Assembly: GCF_002304005.1 (NCBI RefSeq)
Contig: NZ_MRCQ01000003.1
Coordinates: 310,001-374,000 of the forward strand
Source of the DNA: Flavobacterium sp. ACN6
GTDB taxonomy: Bacteria > Bacteroidota > Bacteroidia > Flavobacteriales > Flavobacteriaceae
Length of the DNA: 64,000 nt
Reading direction: 5' to 3'
The notes under the pieces: generated by a model
Seen by the model: the letters and a program-made list of their open reading frames with translations, nothing else
Told to the model about the DNA's origin: nothing
Databases searched by the model: none
Shown: positions 38,495 to 49,700 of the stretch, piece after piece
How positions within the stretch are numbered: position 1 is the first letter of the stretch
Layout: the number at the start of each line of letters is the position of its first letter
Program-made: the position numbers and the translations under genes

Positions 38495-39319
38495 TTATTT
38501 CTTTCTACGTTCTACGATATACTTGTTACTCGGGTTTTTCTTAGAACGAGTTCTGTAACCTTTAGCTGGCAATCCGTTTCTTGAACGTGGGTGCCCTCCA
38601 GAAGAACGTCCTTCACCACCTCCCATAGGGTGATCAACTGGGTTCATCGCTACTGGTCTAGTTCTAGGTCTTCTTCCTAACCATCTTGTTCTACCTGCTT
38701 TACCAGAAACAACTAATTGGTGGTCAGAATTAGAAACAGCTCCAATTGTAGCCGAACAAGTCAACAAGATTAATCTTGTCTCACCAGATGGCATTTTAAT
38801 TGTTGCATATTTCCCGTCTCTTGCCATTAACTGAGCAAAAGTTCCAGCTGAACGAGCGATAACAGCTCCTTGTCCTGGACGTAACTCAATACAAGATATA
38901 ACAGTTCCAAGAGGAATTCTGCTTAAAGGTAATGTATTACCAATTTCAGGTTGAGATTCTGGACCAGAAACTAATTTCTGACCTACTTTCAATCCGTTTT
39001 GAGCAATTACATAAGTTTTCTCTCCATCAGCATACGCTAATAAAGCGATAAATGCAGTACGATTTGGATCGTATTCGATTGATTTCACTGTAGCTGGAAT
39101 CCCATCTTTAGTTCTTTTGAAATCAATAATACGATATCTCTGCTTGTGACCACCACCCGTATAACGCATGGTCATCTTTCCTTGACTATTTCTACCTCCA
39201 GAGTTTTTTATCGGCGCTATCAAAGAGCGTTCCGGCTTATCAGTTGTAATGGCGTCATAACCATTCACAACTCTAAATCGCTGACCTGGGGTAATAGGTT
39301 TTAATTTTCTTACTGACAT
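38495..39319 (-). CDS. rplB: 50S ribosomal protein L2
   Basis: A 274-residue L2. The signature near the C-terminus is [20 protein letters not shown], including the histidine long discussed for peptidyl-transferase function; the N-terminal OB domain and central SH3-like barrel are intact. It follows rplW after 9 nt. Confidence 0.99.
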   Translation of the reverse strand: MSVRKLKPITPGQRFRVVNGYDAITTDKPERSLIAPIKNSGGRNSQGKMTMRYTGGGHKQRYRIIDFKRTKDGIPATVKSIEYDPNRTAFIALLAYADGEKTYVIAQNGLKVGQKLVSGPESQPEIGNTLPLSRIPLGTVISCIELRPGQGAVIARSAGTFAQLMARDGKYATIKMPSGETRLILLTCSATIGAVSNSDHQLVVSGKAGRTRWLGRRPRTRPVAMNPVDHPMGGGEGRSSGGHPRSRNGLPAKGYRTRSKKNPSNKYIVERRKK

Positions 39320-39328
39320 TTTTCTATC

Positions 39329-39619
39329 TTAGATATTGTTGTAAAAATCAATTGTTTCTCCTTCTTGTACTTGAACAATTGCTTTCTTAATTGCATTTGT
39401 CTTTCCACTGATTAAACCACTTTTAGTGTATTTAGTAGATCTGTCTGGTCTCACATTCATTGTGTTAACAGAAACGATAGTTACTCCATAAGCAGCCTCA
39501 ACAGCTTTCTTAATTTGAACTTTGTTTGCTTTTTTGTCAACAACAAATCCGAAACGGTTTAGAACTTCACTTTCTTTGGTTACTTTTTCAGTTACTATAG
39601 GTCTAATTATGATACTCAT
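39329..39619 (-). CDS. rplW: 50S ribosomal protein L23
   Basis: A 96-residue L23: IIRPIVTEKVTKESEVLNRF, then KANKVQIKKAVEAAYGVTIVSVNTM-type conserved core. It is the docking site for trigger factor and SRP at the exit tunnel. It starts 7 nt after rplD. Confidence 0.99.
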   Translation of the reverse strand: MSIIIRPIVTEKVTKESEVLNRFGFVVDKKANKVQIKKAVEAAYGVTIVSVNTMNVRPDRSTKYTKSGLISGKTNAIKKAIVQVQEGETIDFYNNI

Positions 39620-39626
39620 ACTCCTA

Positions 39627-40256
39627 TTATTTACTTAAATTTTCTTCAATTAACTCTAAAGAACCTTCCAAAAGCACTAAATTATTAGTGTTTAATATTG
39701 CGTAAGTGCTTAATTCTGAGCTAGTTACGACATTAGAAGCCTTTAAATTGCGTGACGACAAATATACATTTTTATTTGACTCTCCCAACACAAATAGAGA
39801 TTTTTTATTTTCTAACCCTAAAGCTTTCAAAACGTTAATGAAATTTTTAGTGTTTGGAGCATCAAAATTAAAGTCTTCAAGAACGATAATATTTGACTCT
39901 TTTGCTTTGATTGAGAAAGCTGATTTTCTCGCCAATCTTTTTAAGCCTTTATTCAATTTGAATGAATAACTTCTTGGTCTTGGTCCGAAAATTGTTCCTC
40001 CACCTTTAAACAATGGATTCTTGATACTTCCCGCACGAGCTGTACCTGTTCCTTTTTGTTTTTTAATCTTACGAGTACTTCCAGTTACTTCAGCTCTTTC
40101 TTTAGCTTTGTGAGTACCTTGTCTTTGATTAGCAAGATATTGCTTAACATCAAGATATACTGCGTGATTGTTTGGCTCAATTGCGAATACTGAATCAGAA
40201 AGTTGAACTTTTCTACCAGTATCTTTTCCGTTGAAATCTAATACTTTTACTTCCAT
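39627..40256 (-). CDS. rplD: 50S ribosomal protein L4
   Basis: A 209-residue L4 with the tunnel-reaching loop [21 protein letters not shown] and [14 protein letters not shown]. In E. coli L4 also regulates the S10 operon; whether that holds here is unknown. Its ATG overlaps the rplC stop by one nucleotide. Confidence 0.99.
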   Translation of the reverse strand: MEVKVLDFNGKDTGRKVQLSDSVFAIEPNNHAVYLDVKQYLANQRQGTHKAKERAEVTGSTRKIKKQKGTGTARAGSIKNPLFKGGGTIFGPRPRSYSFKLNKGLKRLARKSAFSIKAKESNIIVLEDFNFDAPNTKNFINVLKALGLENKKSLFVLGESNKNVYLSSRNLKASNVVTSSELSTYAILNTNNLVLLEGSLELIEENLSK

Positions 40257-40873
40257 TACTTCTGAATGATTACATAAGAGTTTTTATGTCCAGGAACACA
40301 TCCTTTAATAACAAGTAAGTTCTTTTCAGCAACCACTTTTAAAACTCTAAGGTTTTGAACTTTTACATTTTCTCCTCCCATTCTTCCAGCCATACGCATT
40401 CCTTTGAATACTCTAGATGGATAAGAAGAAGCTCCTACAGAACCTGGCGCTCTTAAACGGTTGTGCTGACCATGAGTAGCCTGTCCAACACCACCAAAAC
40501 CGTGACGTTTAACAACACCTTGGAAACCTTTACCTTTAGATACACCTTGTACATCTACAAATTCTCCTTCAGCAAAAATAGAAACATCAATAAGATCTCC
40601 TAATTTTTGTTCAGTTGCGAAATCTTGGAATTCAACGACTTTTTTCTTAGCAACAGTTCCAGCTTTTTTAAAGTGACCTAAAGCCGCTTTAGTAGAATGT
40701 TTCTCGTTTTTGCCATCGAAACCAAGTTGCAACGCTTCGTACCCGTCAACACCTTTGGTTCTGACTTGGGTAACAACACATGGACCAGCTTCGATTACTG
40801 TACAAGGAATATTTTTCCCGTTTTCGTCAAAAATACTAGTCATGCCGATTTTCTTACCAATTAACCCAGACAT
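40256..40873 (-). CDS. rplC: 50S ribosomal protein L3
   Basis: A 205-residue L3: [20 protein letters not shown] at the start and the signature near the middle [15 protein letters not shown]. The conserved glutamine region [20 protein letters not shown] is present. It is the first gene of its transcription unit: a consensus promoter lies about 70 nt upstream, and the usual upstream neighbour rpsJ is separated by a terminator. Confidence 0.99.
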   Translation of the reverse strand: MSGLIGKKIGMTSIFDENGKNIPCTVIEAGPCVVTQVRTKGVDGYEALQLGFDGKNEKHSTKAALGHFKKAGTVAKKKVVEFQDFATEQKLGDLIDVSIFAEGEFVDVQGVSKGKGFQGVVKRHGFGGVGQATHGQHNRLRAPGSVGASSYPSRVFKGMRMAGRMGGENVKVQNLRVLKVVAEKNLLVIKGCVPGHKNSYVIIQK

Positions 40874-40942
40874 AAATATTAATTATTAATTACTAAAATT
40901 CCCTTCAATTTGAAAATAACAGAAATTTCCAAACAGGGAGTG

Positions 40943-40974
40943 CAAAAGTAGACATTAAAATTGAATATACCAAA
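40943..40974 (-). promoter_or_regulatory. Promoter of the rplC ribosomal operon
   Basis: Minus strand: -33 TTTG (40974-40971), 20-nt spacer, -7 TACTTTTG (40950-40943). This is an exact fit to the Bacteroidetes consensus. The start would be near 40938, giving a leader of about 65 nt before rplC. Confidence 0.8.
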
Positions 40975-41228
40975 CGGTTACAAAAATTAAATCGCTCATA
41001 ATCAAAATCCAAGCTTCAAATCGCCAACACAACAGACCTTATCACACCCAAAATTCAACACTTATATTTCAACACTAACCAAACTCAGAGTTAACAATTA
41101 ATTAATCCAAACAAAATAAAAAACATTGCCAGCACCTTAAAACAAAGACAATTACACCACGTAACAACTAAAATTGACCACATAAAAAAGCAATACACAC
41201 AACTCAAACAAAAAATTATTAAAACAAA
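40975..41228. other. Non-coding G-poor, C-rich segment upstream of the rplC promoter
   Basis: With its flanks this makes the only gap over 300 nt without a gene in the window (40874-41277). By eye, 40981-41220 has about 60 C but only about 12 G on the plus strand, a strong strand skew not seen in nearby gaps. No open frame with a recognisable protein, no RNA gene and no clear repeat was found. It may be an upstream activating region, a Rho-loading sequence for plus-strand transcripts, or decayed sequence. Confidence 0.5.
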
Positions 41229-41256
41229 AAAAGCGAGACAAAACTGTCTCGCTTTT
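41229..41256 (-). terminator. Intrinsic terminator after rpsJ
   Basis: AAAAGCGAGAC (41229-41239) pairs with GTCTCGCTTTT (41246-41256), an 11-bp perfect stem with a 6-nt loop. On the minus strand it is followed by a T run. It lies 21 nt after the rpsJ stop and ends the rpsL-rpsG-fusA-rpsJ unit. Confidence 0.93.
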
Positions 41257-41277
41257 ATATATAAAATATAATAAAAA

Positions 41278-41583
41278 TTATACTTTTATTTCTACTTCAA
41301 CTCCACTTGGCAATTCAAGTTTCATTAAAGCATCAATAGTTTTTGATGAAGATGAATAAATATCAATCAATCTCTTGTATGACATTACTTCAAATTGCTC
41401 TCTCGCTTTTTTGTTAACGTGCGGAGAACGTAATACAGTGAAAAGTTTTTTGTGAGTTGGTAACGGAATTGGACCTGTTACAACTGCTCCAGTAGTTTTT
41501 ACTGTTTTTACGATCTTTTCAGCAGATTTATCTACCAACATGTGATCGTAAGATTTTAGTTTTATTCTGATTTTTTGACTCAT
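41278..41583 (-). CDS. rpsJ: 30S ribosomal protein S10
   Basis: A 101-residue S10 ([42 protein letters not shown]). It is also NusE, the antitermination partner. It starts 11 nt after fusA, with no tuf gene between, and is cut off from rplC by a terminator and a new promoter, so here it belongs to the str-type operon rather than leading the S10 operon. Confidence 0.99.
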
Positions 41584-41594
41584 TTTCTTAAGAA

Positions 41595-43751
41595 TTAAGC
41601 GTTACCTTTTGCTTTTTTAATTACAGCTTCTGAAATATTAGAAGGTGTTTCTGCATAGTGAGAAAACTCCATTGTTGAAGTAGCTCTACCAGAAGACAAT
41701 GTTCTTAATGTTGTTACATATCCAAACATTTCTGATAAAGGCACATCAGCCTTAATAGTCTTAGCACCGTTTCTGTCACCCATGTCATTAACCTGACCTC
41801 TACGACGGTTAATATCACCTACGATATCTCCCATGTTTTCTTCTGGTGTAATAACTTCCATTTTCATGATTGGCTCAAGAATAATTGCCCCAGCAGCTTT
41901 AGCCACTTCTCTATAACCCATTCTTGCAGCTAATTCAAAAGAAAGAGCATCAGAATCGACAGGGTGAAAAGATCCGTCTGTTAAAGTTACTTTCAAACTA
42001 TCCACTTGATAACCAGCCAAAGGACCAGTTTTCATAGCTTCACGGAAACCTTTTTCTACAGATGGAATATATTCCTTAGGAACGTTACCACCTTTTACTG
42101 CATTAATAAACTGTAATCCTACAGGAACTTTACCATCAACTTCTTCAGCTGGCTCAAGTGTAAATACGATATCACCGAATTTACCACGACCCCCTGATTG
42201 TTTCTTATAAGTTTCTCTGTGCGTTGCAGTTCTTGTAAACGCTTCTTTATATTCAACTTGAGGCTCACCTTGGTTTACTTCAACTTTAAATTCACGTTTC
42301 ATACGATCAACCAAGATATCTAAGTGAAGCTCACCCATACCTGAGATAATAGTCTGCCCTGAAGCCTCATCTGTTCTAACAGTAAATGTTGGATCCTCTT
42401 CAGCTAATTTAGCTAAAGCCATACCCATTTTATCAACGTCAGCTTTAGTTTTAGGTTCAATTGCAATACCAATTACCGGTGCAGGGAATTTCATAGACTC
42501 AAGAATGATTGGGTGTTTTTCATCACACAATGTATCTCCAGTTTTAATATCTTTAAATCCAACAGCTGCTCCAATATCTCCAGCCTCAATAAATTCGATT
42601 GGATTTTGTTTGTTAGCGTGCATTTGGTAAATACGAGAAATTCTTTCTTTATTTCCTGAACGAGTGTTCAAAACATAAGAACCAGCATCTAGACGACCAG
42701 AGTAAGCACGGAAGAAAGCTAAACGACCTACGAATGGGTCAGTAGCAATTTTAAACGCTAGAGCAGCGAACGGCTCTTTTACATCTGGCTTACGCAAGAT
42801 TTTAGTTTGATCTTCTTCCAATAATTCAGCATCATCAGGATGAATTCCTTCAATACCTTCTTTATCCATTGGAGAAGGCAAATATTTACAAACTGCATCT
42901 AACATGAACTGAACTCCTTTGTTTTTGAAAGAAGAACCAGCAATCATTGGAATGATAGCCATATCCATTGTAGCCGCTCTTAAAGCGTTGTTGATTTCTT
43001 CCTCTGTAATAGAGTTTTCATCTTCCATGAATTTCTCTAAAAGATTTTCATCGTAGTCAGCAACTGCTTCAATAAGAATAGATCTATATTCTTTAACCTC
43101 CGCAACCATATCAGCAGGAATTTCAACAATATCAAAAGTTGCCCCTTGAGTTGCATCATGCCAAATAATAGCTTGGTTTTTTACCAAATCTACAACACCT
43201 TTGAAATCATTTTCTTCACCAATTGGCAAAGTGATTGCAACAGCATTTGATTTTAACATATCACGAACTTGTTGACAAACTGCCAAAAAGTTAGATCCTT
43301 GACGGTCCATTTTGTTTACGAATCCCATACGTGGAACTCTATATTGATCAGCAAGTCTCCAGTTAGTTTCTGATTGCGGCTCAACACCATCAACAGCACT
43401 AAACAAGAAAACCAAACCATCAAGTACACGTAAAGAACGGTTTACCTCTACAGTAAAGTCAACGTGTCCAGGAGTATCAATAATATTAAAATGGTATGGC
43501 AAAGACTCAGGCAAAAGCTTACCTTGCTCAGTTGGAAAATTCCACTCACAAGTTGTTGCAGCTGAAGTAATTGTAATACCTCTTTCTTGCTCTTGAGCCA
43601 TCCAGTCCATTGTTGCAGCACCATCGTGTACTTCACCAATTTTGTGTGACTTTCCAGTATAAAAAAGGATACGCTCAGTTGTTGTTGTTTTACCAGCATC
43701 AATGTGAGCAGCAATTCCGATATTTCTTGTATATTTTAAATCTCTAGCCAT
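41595..43751 (-). CDS. fusA: Elongation factor G
   Basis: A 718-residue EF-G. G1 motif [17 protein letters not shown]2 [12 protein letters not shown]3 DTPGHVDF, G4 NKMD, followed by domains II-V with the conserved [18 protein letters not shown] and the C-terminal [14 protein letters not shown]. It drives translocation and ribosome recycling. It starts 10 nt after rpsG. Confidence 0.99.
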   Translation of the reverse strand: MARDLKYTRNIGIAAHIDAGKTTTTERILFYTGKSHKIGEVHDGAATMDWMAQEQERGITITSAATTCEWNFPTEQGKLLPESLPYHFNIIDTPGHVDFTVEVNRSLRVLDGLVFLFSAVDGVEPQSETNWRLADQYRVPRMGFVNKMDRQGSNFLAVCQQVRDMLKSNAVAITLPIGEENDFKGVVDLVKNQAIIWHDATQGATFDIVEIPADMVAEVKEYRSILIEAVADYDENLLEKFMEDENSITEEEINNALRAATMDMAIIPMIAGSSFKNKGVQFMLDAVCKYLPSPMDKEGIEGIHPDDAELLEEDQTKILRKPDVKEPFAALAFKIATDPFVGRLAFFRAYSGRLDAGSYVLNTRSGNKERISRIYQMHANKQNPIEFIEAGDIGAAVGFKDIKTGDTLCDEKHPIILESMKFPAPVIGIAIEPKTKADVDKMGMALAKLAEEDPTFTVRTDEASGQTIISGMGELHLDILVDRMKREFKVEVNQGEPQVEYKEAFTRTATHRETYKKQSGGRGKFGDIVFTLEPAEEVDGKVPVGLQFINAVKGGNVPKEYIPSVEKGFREAMKTGPLAGYQVDSLKVTLTDGSFHPVDSDALSFELAARMGYREVAKAAGAIILEPIMKMEVITPEENMGDIVGDINRRRGQVNDMGDRNGAKTIKADVPLSEMFGYVTTLRTLSSGRATSTMEFSHYAETPSNISEAVIKKAKGNA

Positions 43752-43761
43752 TTCTTACGAA

Positions 43762-44238
43762 TTAAAATCTAAAGTGAGAGAAAGCTTTATTAGCCTCTGC
43801 CATCTTGTGAGTATCCATTCTTTTCTTAACCGCAGCACCTTCTTCTTTAGCAGCAGCTAAACATTCTGACGCTAAACGTTGTGCCATAGATTTTTCATTT
43901 CTTCTTCTAGAATAAAGTATTAACCACTTCATTGCCATAGAAATTTTTCTGTCTGGTCTAATTTGCATTGGAATTTGGAATGTAGCTCCACCTACTCTAC
44001 GACTACGTACTTCTACGTGAGGCATAACGTTTGTTAAAGCATCTTTCCAGATTTCTAATGAAGATTTTTCTGAATCTTGCTTTTTAGACTCAATGATGTC
44101 AATTGCATCATAAAATACTTTGAAAGCTGTAGATTTCTTACCATCCCACATTAAGTTGTTTACAAAACGTGTTACCAATTGGTCGTTAAACCTTGGATCT
44201 GGTAAAAGTGGTCTTTTCTTTGCCGCTCTTTTTCTCAT
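43762..44238 (-). CDS. rpsG: 30S ribosomal protein S7
   Basis: A 158-residue S7: LLPDPRFNDQLVTRFVNNLMWDGKKSTA and MPHVEVRSRRVGGATFQIP. It organises the 30S head. A 118-nt gap to rpsL is filled mostly by a heptamer array, unusual inside a ribosomal operon. Confidence 0.99.
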   Translation of the reverse strand: MRKRAAKKRPLLPDPRFNDQLVTRFVNNLMWDGKKSTAFKVFYDAIDIIESKKQDSEKSSLEIWKDALTNVMPHVEVRSRRVGGATFQIPMQIRPDRKISMAMKWLILYSRRRNEKSMAQRLASECLAAAKEEGAAVKKRMDTHKMAEANKAFSHFRF

Positions 44239-44256
44239 GTCTTTTTTTTAATAAAA

Positions 44257-44347
44257 AGTTATAGGTTATCCGTTAAATGTTATGCGTTACAGATTTTAAC
44301 TTTCGCCATCAACCCCTAACCCTTAACTCCTAACCTCCAACTCTTAA
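44257..44347. repeat. Period-7 array with inverted symmetry (thirteen heptamers) between rpsL and rpsG
   Basis: Thirteen contiguous 7-nt words in one phase. On the plus strand the first five are AGTTATA, GGTTATC, CGTTAAA, TGTTATG, CGTTACA (all nGTTAnn); two central words GATTTTA and ACTTTCG; then CCATCAA, CCCCTAA, CCCTTAA, CTCCTAA, CCTCCAA, CTCTTAA, whose TAAC junctions are the reverse complement of GTTA. The array lies inside the str operon, between the rpsL stop and the rpsG start, and would be transcribed. Confidence 0.85.
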
Positions 44348-44356
44348 CGTTTTAAA

Positions 44357-44740
44357 TTACTTTTTTGCTTCTTTTGGGCGTTTAGCACCGTACTTAGATC
44401 TTCTTTGCGTTCTTCCTGCAACTCCTGACGTGTCAAGCGCTCCACGAACGATATGATATCTAACACCTGGTAAATCTTTTACCCTTCCACCTCTAACTAA
44501 TACTATCGAGTGCTCTTGTAAATTGTGTCCTTCTCCAGGGATGTAAGCATTCACCTCATTACCATTTGTCAAACGTACACGCGCAACTTTACGCATTGCA
44601 GAGTTTGGTTTTTTTGGTGTAGTAGTGTAAACACGCGTACAAACCCCTCTTCTTTGAGGACAAGAATCTAAAGCAACCGATTTACTCTTCTTAGTTATCT
44701 GAGTTCTTCCTGTTCTTACTAATTGTTGAATTGTTGGCAT
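44357..44740 (-). CDS. rpsL: 30S ribosomal protein S12
   Basis: A 127-residue S12 from the ATG at 44740 ([14 protein letters not shown]); the frame is open for 28 more codons upstream but these cover the leader and promoter. Conserved [20 protein letters not shown] includes the lysine that gives streptomycin resistance when altered; K is present, the sensitive state. S12 is in the decoding centre. It is the first gene of the str-type operon. Confidence 0.98.
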
Positions 44741-44794
44741 AATTAATACTAAAAATTTATTATGTATATTAAATTCCCGCTTTTTACGGGGTTG

Positions 44795-44825
44795 CAAATG
44801 TATAAAATATTTTTCACTATACAAA
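44795..44825 (-). promoter_or_regulatory. Promoter of the rpsL operon
   Basis: Minus strand: -33 TTTG (44825-44822), 19-nt spacer, -7 TACATTTG (44802-44795), a consensus match. The transcript would start near 44790, about 50 nt before the rpsL ATG. A small hairpin (CCCG-CTTTTTA-CGGG on the plus strand) lies right at the start of the leader. Confidence 0.75.
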
Positions 44826-44915
44826 CGTTAAATCATTAATTTTCAATAACATTATTTATATCTATGATTTCACAAAGAAACATTAGATATTTGCTTTTCA
44901 TTAATCACAAAACAA

Positions 44916-46622
44916 TTGCACTTGAAACAATTAGCACACATACTTCTTTTCCTTTGCTCCTTTAGTTGTTTTGCACAATCTTTTTATTTAAATATAAACG
45001 GTATTAACAAAAAACAAAACCAAACAATTGATTCGATTTCTTTCAACAAAAAACATCCTAATTTAAAATCCTTAAACAACGAGATTGAAACAGTTTCAAA
45101 CGAACTCACTAAACAAGGATACACAGACCTTAAAATACTGGAAAACAACAAAATAAACGACAGCACTTTTACCACAATAATAGACATAAAAGACAAGATA
45201 AAAGAAGTACATATATATATAGGTATAAATCATTTTTTTTACAACGAAAAAAAAACAGCAAAAGACAGCATAATAATACCTTATTCAGAGCTTGAAAATT
45301 TTCTCAATCAAGAAATTTCAAATAGCGAAAAAGCAGGTTTTGCTTTTACAAAGATTAAATTAGAAAATATCAAGAAAAAGAATTTGATAATTTATGCGGA
45401 TTTAAATCTCGATTCCGAAAAAAAAAGAACTCTAAATTCAATTATCATAAATTACACAAATCCTAATTTGAAAAATTATTTTCCTAAAGGAGCATTAAAA
45501 CAACTAAACAAAAAATACACCAACAAAACGTTCAATCAAGAAATAATAAAAAACATTAACAGCGATATTAATAGTTTTGAATTTGTTTCTCAGACAAAAT
45601 ATCCAGAAGTACTCTTTACAACAGATTCAACTAAAGTATTCGCCTACATTGAAAAAAGAAAAGCAAACACTTTTGACGGCTATATTGGATTTTCGAATGA
45701 CGAAAAGAAAAAACTTATATTAAATGGGTATTTAGACATATCATTGATCAACACACTACATGCCGGAGAAAAATTCTCCTTATACTGGAAAAGCGATGGC
45801 AATCAACAAAAAACTTTCAACACCAAACTCGAAATCCCATATCTTTTTCAATCCCCAATTGGAATAAAAGCACAATTAAACATTTTTAAACAAGACAGCA
45901 CTTTCCAGAATACTAAAACTGATATAAATCTTGGTTATTATTTAAACTATAATTCCAAACTGTATATCGGATATCAATCAACAGAATCGAGTGATATTCA
46001 AAATACAAATAATTCCACAATCAGCGATTACAACAATTCATATCTTACCACAACTTTCGATTTTCAAAAAGCAGACTACATTAATCCGTTATTCATAAAC
46101 AAAGCATTTATTTATACTTCTTTTGGATTCGGAAAAAGAATCACAAACGACAATCCACAAACCGCGGAAACAAGCAATCAGTTTTTCGCAAATATTAATG
46201 CCAAGTATAATTTCGAACTAAATCCTAAAAATTTCATTAACATAAATTCACAGAATTTTATCTTAAAGAGCAAAAACTACATTTCTAACGAATTATTTCG
46301 CTTCGGCGGAATGAACTCAATTCGTGGATTTTTAGAAAATAGCCTGCAAGCCAACTACACTTCGATGATTCTTACAGAATATCGGTATTTATTATCTCAA
46401 AGTCTTTACATCAATTCGATTCTAGATTATGCCTTATACCAAGATATGACAAGCATTTCCAATAAAAATCAAATAAAAAAATTAATAGGAATAGGCATTG
46501 GTACAACAATTCAAACAACTAGTGGAATATTAAAAATTAACCTTACAAACGGAGGAGAAAAAACATCGGATTTGCAATTATATAACACTATCATAAACAT
46601 ATGTTATAATGTTAAATTTTGA
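44916..46622 (+). CDS. Omp85-superfamily outer-membrane protein (BamA/TamA-like)
   Basis: About 568 residues with a signal peptide (cleavage near SCFAQS). The N-terminal half is lysine-rich and probably holds POTRA-like repeats; the C-terminal half is a beta-barrel with FGGMNSIRGF (about 462-471), the Omp85 loop-6 motif, and it ends in an aromatic residue (F). No ATG start fits; TTG at 44916 or TTG at 44922 (giving MKQLAHILLFLC) must be used, the second being more natural. Likely role is insertion or secretion of an outer-membrane protein. It is divergent from rpsL and precedes the SusC gene. Confidence 0.75.
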   Translation: MHLKQLAHILLFLCSFSCFAQSFYLNINGINKKQNQTIDSISFNKKHPNLKSLNNEIETVSNELTKQGYTDLKILENNKINDSTFTTIIDIKDKIKEVHIYIGINHFFYNEKKTAKDSIIIPYSELENFLNQEISNSEKAGFAFTKIKLENIKKKNLIIYADLNLDSEKKRTLNSIIINYTNPNLKNYFPKGALKQLNKKYTNKTFNQEIIKNINSDINSFEFVSQTKYPEVLFTTDSTKVFAYIEKRKANTFDGYIGFSNDEKKKLILNGYLDISLINTLHAGEKFSLYWKSDGNQQKTFNTKLEIPYLFQSPIGIKAQLNIFKQDSTFQNTKTDINLGYYLNYNSKLYIGYQSTESSDIQNTNNSTISDYNNSYLTTTFDFQKADYINPLFINKAFIYTSFGFGKRITNDNPQTAETSNQFFANINAKYNFELNPKNFININSQNFILKSKNYISNELFRFGGMNSIRGFLENSLQANYTSMILTEYRYLLSQSLYINSILDYALYQDMTSISNKNQIKKLIGIGIGTTIQTTSGILKINLTNGGEKTSDLQLYNTIINICYNVKF

Positions 46623-46706
46623 TGTTTAACGAAAAAAATATTTTTTTTATTAGGAAAGTTAACAAATTATTAAGAGTTTTGCGATACTAATTCAAAATAT
46701 TTAAAA

Positions 46707-49700
46707 ATGAAACTAAAGTTCAATGGATTCTTAGTGCTTTTACTAGTACTAGTTGCGCAATTATCATTTGCGCAAGAAAGAGCTGTTTCTGGGACAGTTT
46801 CTGATAATGCAGGGATGCCTTTACCGGGTGTTAGTGTATTAGTTAAGGGAACTAAAGCGGGAACACAAACTGATTTTGATGGTAAATTCTCTATCAAAGC
46901 CTCACCAAGCCAAATTTTGGTATTTAGCTACATTGGGATGAAAACTCAAGAGATAGCTGCAACTTCAACTACAGTAAACGTTAAATTAGCTGACGCATCT
47001 GTAGAATTAGAGAGTGTAGTAATTACAGCTGCACTTGGTATTAAAAGAGAGAAAAAATCTATTAGTTACGCTGCTCAAGATTTAAAAGGCAGCATTATTA
47101 ATGAGGGAGGTACAAACAATGCAGTATCAGCTTTATCTGGTAACGTTGCAGGTTTACAAGTTACTTCTCCTTCTACAATGGGAGGTTCTACAAGAGTTGT
47201 ACTTAGAGGTGTTGGATCTGTAACAGGTGAAAACAGACCTTTGATCGTTGTTGATGGTATTCCATTAGACAATGGTAACTACAACAGTACAACTACTCAA
47301 AGAGGTGCTGGAGGTAGAGATTACGGAGATGCTTCTGCGGATATTAACCCAGACGATATCGAATCTGTAACTGTACTTAAAGGAGGTCCTGCTGCTGCAC
47401 TTTACGGAAGTAGAGCTGGTAACGGTGCGATTTTGTATACTACTAAATCTGCTAAAAAATCAGGTGGTAAAGCAGAAATTGCTTTCAATACAGGTATTAC
47501 GTTCGAAAACGTATACATCATGCCAAACCTACAACACGAATACGGAGGGGGTAGTTCTTCTACTTTCCAACAACAAGTTATCAATGGCCAAACTTACAAC
47601 ATTGCTGACTACGCTACAGACGAAAGCTGGGGACCAAAATACGATCCAAACTTAAAATATTTACCTTGGAACGCATTTGATCCAGAATTTTCTAACGATT
47701 ACTTAAAAGAAAAATCTTGGATTAACCCTAAAAATGATGTTAGATCTTTCTTTAATACTGGTATTACAAGAACTAACTCTATCTCTTTCGCTAAAAACAC
47801 TCAGGATTCTGGAGTAAGATTTGCGTTTACAAACCAAAAAACAGAAGGTATTGTTCCTAACTCAAGCTTGACAAAAAACACATTCACTGTGAATGCTAAC
47901 ACAAAAATGAGTGACAAGCTTAAAGTTGAAAGTATGGTAACTTATGTTCAAACAAGAGGTTTCAACAGACCTGAGGTTGGATATGGTGATAATGGTTTAG
48001 GTCAAAAATTCTTCCAATGGGGTCAAAGACAATTGGATTATGATGAGTTAAAAGACTATAAATTATCAACTGGTGAACAAAGATCTTGGAATAGAAAAGC
48101 ATGGAATGATGCTACACCTAACTATTCTGATAACCCATATTGGATCATCAACGAGAATACATCAAACGATACAAGAAACAGAATCTATGGTAATGGTAAA
48201 ATTACTTACAACATTACTCCAGATTTATACGCTGTAGGTAACGTTTATGCTGATATTTACAACTTAGGTATCCAAGAAAGAGTTGCTATTGGTTCACAAG
48301 CACTTTCAAGCTTCACAAGCAGTTCAAGAACATTGACTGACTTCAACTACGAAGGTCGTTTACACTATGACAAAAAATTTGGTAAATTTAGTCTTGCTTC
48401 TTTTGCCGGAGCTAACAGAAGAAACTCATTCTTAACTAGAGTTTCTGGAAATACAGTTGGAGGTTTAGTACTTCCAGGTCAATACAATTTATCTAATAGT
48501 GCTAGCCCTGCTCAATCTACTAACGAAGATATTAGAGATAGAACAAATAGTGTTTATGGTTTTGTATCTTTAGGATATGATGACTTTTTATTCTTAGAAG
48601 CTACAGATAGACAAGACTGGTTTAGTACAGTATACAAATCTGTAAACTACGCATCTGTAACAGGAAGTTTTATCTTCTCTGAACTTACTGACATTTCTTG
48701 GTTAAACTATGGTAAAGTTAGAGGTGGTTGGGCACAAGCCGGTAACGCAACTACAGCATACAGATTACAAAACTATGCTGATATCGCAATTCCATTCCAA
48801 GGAACTCCAAGATACAGCCAACCAGGAACTGCAGGAAATCCATTCTTGAAACCTGAGTTAAAAACTACTAAAGAGGTAGGTTTAGAATTAAGCTTATTCG
48901 ACAGAAGATTAGGTGTTGATGTAACTTACTATGATGTTGTAACTACAGACTTAATTACTCCTATCCAAGTTGATCCATCGACAGGTTTTAACTTTGCTTT
49001 ATTTAACGCTGGTAAATTACAAAACAAAGGTATCGAGGCTACAGTAACTGTTAACCCTGTAAGAACACAAGATTTCAGATGGGACATTACTTGGAACTTT
49101 TCTAAAAATGACAACAAACTTCGTGAATTAATTCCAGGAGTTAACGAATTAACTATTGCAAATGCTCCATTCCAAGCTAGATTATTAGCTGTTGTTGGAC
49201 AACAATATGGTCAAATCTACGGAACAGACTTTACTTACGATGCTAATGGAAATAAAGTAGTTGATGCTGAAGGAGCTTACATTCCATCTGCACAAAAATC
49301 TTTAGGAACAATTACTCCTGATTACAATATGGGTCTAAGAAACAACTTTAAGTACAAAAACTTAAACTTTGGTTTCTTAATTGATATGCAAGAAGGCGGA
49401 AGCTACTTCTCTACTTCTCACATGTGGGGATCTTACTCTGGTATGTTAGAGCACACTGCTACTCCAGGATTGAGAGAAAATGGTGTTGTAGTTGATGCAG
49501 TATACGAAAATGGAGCACAAAATACTTCTGTATTACCTGGACAAGCTTGGGCTCAACAACATTACGGACTTGATGCTATGAACGTTTTTGATGCTAGCTA
49601 TGTAAAATTAAGAGAGGTTACTCTTGGATATACTTTACCAAAAAGAATTATCGGGCCTTTCGCAGACATTAGATTCTCTCTTTTCGCAAGAAACTTATTC

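Noticed and set aside
40990..41225. Possible small hydrophobic peptide (about 30 codons, minus strand) in the rplC-rpsJ gap
   Set aside because: The T/G-rich minus strand yields hydrophobic codons by composition alone; no promoter or conserved start was found, and the region is probably upstream of the rplC promoter.
45205..45225. ATATAT run near 45212 as a regulatory site
   Set aside because: It lies within the Omp85-like coding frame and reads as ordinary Ile/Tyr codons.
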